Origin: Hirsutella rhossiliensis
Lineage: Eukaryota; Ascomycota; Sordariomycetes; Hypocreales; Ophiocordycipitaceae
Length of the DNA stretch: 64,000 nucleotides
Reading direction: 5' to 3'
NCBI RefSeq assembly: GCF_020360975.1
Contig: NW_025408669.1
Coordinates: forward strand, 6,014,001-6,078,000
In this document: positions 59,838 through 64,000 of the stretch, piece by piece
Numbering within the stretch: the first letter of the stretch is position 1
Layout of the letters: each line of letters starts with the position of its first letter
Notes under the pieces: generated by a model
Databases searched by the model: none
The model's input: only the letters and a program-made list of their open reading frames with translations
Told to the model about the DNA's origin: nothing
Translations under genes and position numbers: made by a program

Positions 59838-62800
59838 ATGGGTGAGTGCCACTGAAACGCTGTCCCCAACCCCCCTCGAGCAGCATGACAGCTCCAGAGC
59901 CGCCAAACATGCGACACCTCCCTTTTCCATTGACGTTTTGTCTCATGACACCATGCCCTGACTGACCCTGCCTGCCCACAGCCCCGTCTCAACCGCCGCC
60001 GGACAACCCTCAGGAGCCGCTCAAGTTTGCTGCCGCAAGGTCCGTGTCGAGGCTTGACGACGAAGCAGAGCCCGACGCCACCTGGGATCGGACGATCCGC
60101 CCTCACGCCTACAGCCCGAACCTCTCGCGACATCCTACCCACTCCCGCGACTCCTCGGCCGACAAGTTCCCCTCGACCTTGACCTCGCCGCGAGCCCACG
60201 CCCCACCGTCGCGCCAGCCCGTCGGAGGAGGGGCCGCAGAGCGACCCGTGGACCCCAACAAGGCTGCCATCTACGGCCATCATCGTCAGACGTCCATTGT
60301 GCACGGGATCCAGCACTCGCGAAATGGCAGTCTCGCAAGCTCCACTGGCCCCCTCAGCCCCCAGATGATAGCCGCTGCCGGCGTCGGGCTGGACCGTCCA
60401 GAGATGCAGTCGGTCGCTGCTCGATTGGACGCTGACCCGGCCACGCCCTCGCGCCCTACAACAGCCTTGTCCGGCCCCATGGCCAACCCAAACGGCTTCC
60501 CCATGGAGAGGTCCGCCTCGGCTGCCGACATGTCCCCCCCCGGCCTCGGCCAGCGCAAGCACGAGAGAGTGCAGAGCAAGTCGCGTCGCGACCAGGCAAA
60601 CCATCAGCCACATCCGTCGCGCCATCACAGGGATGACCAAAAGACCGTCGGCGAATATGCTTTGCACGTGCTCTTCACCTCGGTATGTCGCCTCCATGAC
60701 ACAAGCTCTGGCCGTGTGGCTTACCATCTCGTCTCAGTTCATTGCTCAAGCCGAGGAGAAGCTTACCGAGTGCATCACCGTTCCCTTCGATCCCGAGCCC
60801 CAGATCGAGCGCGTCTGCGGACCCGGCGTCGACGCCGCCTTCGACCAGCTCATCGTAGCCCTCGGCCATATCGCCAGCCCCAAGCCGAAGGCCCTGATCG
60901 ACTCCATGATGCTGTGGAGAAAGAGCAAGAGCGACGCCGCAAACGAAGCCCGCAGCCAGCTCCAGCAGTCGCGTAGCAACCACCCCGGAGGCCCGCTGCT
61001 GCGCAGAAACACGGAGCCGTTACAGGGCGGCTTTGGGGGCCCGGACAGCGGATCGCCAAGCAACGCCACCATGTCTTCCAAGCAGGAGCACGTTGCCCAG
61101 CAGGAGCGTCGATCGACCGTCTCCATATATATCCTATGCCGAGTCCTTCTCGAGGTCATCAGCCAGAGTAACCTGGCTTCCATCACCTTTGAGATGGAAG
61201 ACAAACTTGAGAGCATCATTTTCGGCCAGCTCAAAATCGCAGACGCTGAGCAGCTGATGGTTTCCCCCTTGAAACTTGCCAATTGGAATCTTTTTGCGCA
61301 GCTGCTGGGGTACATGAGCGACATCAACTTTGCCGGCGTCACCAAACGCTTCATCGAAGACCTCGACAACACTCTGCACGAGCGGGGCAAGGGCCCGACG
61401 GCCTTCACAGGGCGTGACCTGGAGGGCAAGATGGACCTTGTGCTGGGTGGAATGAAGCATCTGCGGATCAAGATCTCTCCTGAAGGCGCCTGGGAGGAGT
61501 CGTGCGAGTTCCTCGCTCGCCTGGGCCGCTTGTTCAGCAGATCGCACGGCCCCAGGGTCAAGATGGCCTTTTGCCAGGTCATTGACATGCTGCTCCTGCC
61601 CATTGCCGCCAAGGCCAGCAACAGCCATCTCATGCATCCCAAATGGGCCGAGGTCCTCGCCGCCATGGGCCCGCGCCTGGCGCAGTTGTTCATAAAGGTG
61701 CGATATTGGGCCGTCGCTTTTTCCCTGACGGCGACCATGCTTTGCGTCTCGCCACCCGAGACCTTTGGCTCGCAGTGGCTTCAGCTGGTCCTCTCCCTAC
61801 AGACCAAAGCCAAGGACCGCTTCACTCGCCCGCTCTGCCTTCAAGTCATCTCTCGGCTGATCTGGACGTACCTGTATCGCACAAACGACAACTTCCAGAG
61901 CATCATACGAAAGCTAGATGATGTGATGAAGCTGGTCCTGCCATCTTCTAAGCGCAGCGTGGTATCCTTTGACCCGGCCGTCACGGAACCGCTCATCCAG
62001 ATCATTCGCATCATCGGGTTCAAATACCCGGAATATTGTTTTAAAACAGTCATTTTCCCGCTCATCAATGCCGAATTGTTCGTGTCCAACAAGGAGTTGA
62101 AAGTTGAGCAACTGGACCCGGACAGAGTGGTCGTAGGAATCCGAGCGTTTCTCTGCATCATGTCCGACCTGGAGAAGGGCGAGCAGGGCCAGCCCCCTTT
62201 CCCACAGTTCTATGATGCCTCCTGGTCGGCCGACAAGCTGCCAACGTCGCCGATCCTGGCGTCACCGCGAAACGGGCCCCTGTCGAATCTCGCAAACATC
62301 CCCAGAGAGAAGAATATATCACGTCCTGTCCTCACACACGTCCTGGGCGACGGGGTTCGCGAGTATTACCTGCAATTCTGCAAGATTCTTGGCAAGATAA
62401 CCATTGTCTGTGACAACACGTTTGGTGGCCAGGCGGCCTTGGACGAAAAGTTCAACAGCCCTGGTTCCAAAACGCCAATTACAGAGACTTTCAACTTCTC
62501 TCGGCGCGACGAACATCAGAACGCCTCAGATCAGAAGCAAGCTTTCTATGAGCTGCTCCACGTGGCCGTGCAGGCGCTCCCAAGGTGCCTATCCGTTGAC
62601 ATTCCGTTCAACTCGCTCATCAACCTCTTGTGCACGGGCACAGCCCATGTTCAGTACAACATTGCAGAGTCTTCTGCAAATTCCCTCAAGGCCATCGCGA
62701 GGCATTCCCATGCACAGCAGGTGACAATGGGCTTTGCTCGCTTCATATTCAACTTTGATGACCGTTACTCGACCATGTCTGACGGTGGCATGCTGGGCCC

Positions 62801-64000
62801 GGGCCACATCGAAAACACCCTCCGGCTCTACGTCGAGCTCGTCCAGATATGGATTGAGGAAATCCGGCAAAAGACGCGGGATGCGGCCGCTACGCAGGCT
62901 GATTCTAGTGCATCGGACAAGAGAGCCTTGAAGCTGGACCTGTCGAGCATGTGGGCAGAGGTGGACCAGGCCGAGGCTCACGGCCTCTTCTTTCTCTGCT
63001 CTCAGTCGCGTCGAGTACGTCACTTCGCCATTACGGTTCTGCGTCTCATCACCGAGTTTGACAAGGCCCTCGGGAAAGACGCAGCGGAAGAAAAGGAATC
63101 CCTGAGACTGATCAACATCCTGGAGAACGACTCGAGCCAAGTCATGGACTTCAACGATGAGCACTTGTCCGTGGCTGAACGCAGTAGGCTGCAACGCGGG
63201 CTGCAGACAACCAACACCAAGAGCGTGGTGGTTGAGCTCTGCACCAGCGACGTTACCTACGATACAACCTTATGGTTCAAGATCTTTCCAAACCTGATCC
63301 GCATTGCCTTTGACAAATGTCCCTTTGCCGTTGCCATATGCCGAGACCTGATTTGCAATCGCATACTCCAGCTGTACAAGCCGATTGTTGTCTTATCCGA
63401 ACCGACTCGCGGCCTCTACTATGGAGGCGACCAAGCCAATAGCCGCATACCGGCCCGGTCGCCGGCTACGCAGCCCGAGGTCTTGATTGAGCAGTGGAAG
63501 CTCTATCTCATTTTCGCTTGCACGACCCTCGCGGACCCTGGAAATCAGACGCCCAACCCGGCCAAGGAAGTGCAACACATTCGAAAGACGTCGAAGCCTG
63601 GATCGACCGACAGGATTGTTACGGCGAGGACCCTGTTCAAATATCTCATCCCTCTACTCTCCTCGTCCTCGGCCTCGGTCCGAGACGCCGTCGTGGTCGC
63701 CATGGGATCCATCAACGTTCACATTTATCGAACGCTGTTGGAGGAGCTCCAAGGCCAGGCATCCCGATGCAACGACGACGCGCGCGCTCGCATCCATCAG
63801 CGGACCAATAGCGCCCCGAGAAGGAACCGGAAAATGGACTTGCTTCGAACCGAGATCACACACGTGTTCAAGTTGACGTCCCACTTTCTCAGGGATTCGC
63901 AAGTGTACCAATCCGAGTTTTTCCTCGGCACTTTGACGTCATATGCCAAGGACCTGAAGCTTTTCCTGATGGACGGAGAAGTCCAGATGGACTGGGAATT
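59838..64000 (+). CDS. MOR2: Mor2/Tao3/Furry-type cell morphogenesis protein, 5' part only
   Basis: This giant HEAT-like scaffold supports NDR kinases (RAM/MOR network) in polarised growth. The window holds three coding segments: 59838..59841 (ATGG), 59982..60682 and 60738..64000, with introns of 140 and 55 bases. The gene continues past the right edge, and about 1,322 codons are visible. The N-terminus is Ser/Pro-rich and disordered; from about residue 215 the conserved furry region appears (HVLFTSFIAQAEEKLTECI, then AKASNSHLMHPKWAEVL and KVRYWAVAFSLTATMLCVSP in pieces). The first intron splits the second codon, giving MAPSQPPPDNPQEP. That start is inferred because the conserved exon has no in-frame ATG near its 5' end. 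No internal stop was met up to the edge. Confidence 0.88.

Noticed and set aside
59594..60727. 377-codon minus frame opposite the MOR2 5' end
   Set aside because: It overlaps conserved MOR2 exon 2 on the other strand and the upstream intergenic repeats.
1..64000. gene cluster for a pathway or defence system
   Set aside because: The recognised genes are unrelated core functions. I saw no biosynthetic core enzyme, NLR-type gene, transposon or repeat-spacer array.

Overview
The window looks like nuclear DNA of a GC-rich filamentous ascomycete. The evidence is a set of fungal housekeeping genes interrupted by short introns (about 48 to 180 bases) with GT donors, CTRAC-type branch sites and AG acceptors, intergenic gaps of 0.2 to 4 kb, and one intron-less-looking tRNA. 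The protein set fits a Sordariomycete, probably Hypocreales, but that placement is inference. All products below were recognised by reading the translations; no database search was run. Exon borders were placed by hand from splice consensus, reading phase and family conservation.

Layout from left to right: IML1 (SEACIT/GATOR1, +); a vacuolar Ca2+/H+ exchanger (-); SCC2/Mis4 cohesin loader (-); deoxyhypusine hydroxylase LIA1 (-); tRNA-Gln(CUG) (+); NBP35 cytosolic Fe-S scaffold (+); a GMF/Aim7 ADF-family protein (-); an eight-exon molybdopterin-binding-fold protein with a 9-base microexon (+); a 3.9 kb gene-free stretch; a Ras GTPase (+); a giant cysteine-rich protein of unknown function (-); a 2.7 kb gene-free stretch; MTR10 importin (-); 5-formyltetrahydrofolate cyclo-ligase (-); an OPT-family oligopeptide transporter whose last acceptor reads GG instead of AG (+); RPN1 proteasome base subunit (-); RIO2 kinase (+); a two-RRM RNA-binding protein with a long spliced leader (-); NADPH-cytochrome P450 reductase (-); and the first part of a Mor2/Tao3/Furry morphogenesis protein that runs off the right edge (+).

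The genes are not a functional cluster. They belong to unrelated core processes: TORC1 signalling, Ca2+ storage, cohesion, eIF5A hypusination, Fe-S assembly, actin remodelling, Ras signalling, nuclear import, folate metabolism, peptide uptake, proteolysis, ribosome maturation, P450 electron supply and polarity. I saw no transposon, secondary-metabolite cluster or CRISPR-like array. The most unusual items are the cysteine-rich orphan with about five tandem Zn2Cys6-like modules, the OPT gene's non-AG acceptor, two GC-AG introns (MTR10, RPN1), the microexon, two genes whose first coding exon is little more than the start codon, an upstream ORF overlapping the FAU1 start codon, and intergenic GTACTGTACAGTAC-type palindromes plus a G-quadruplex-type repeat.
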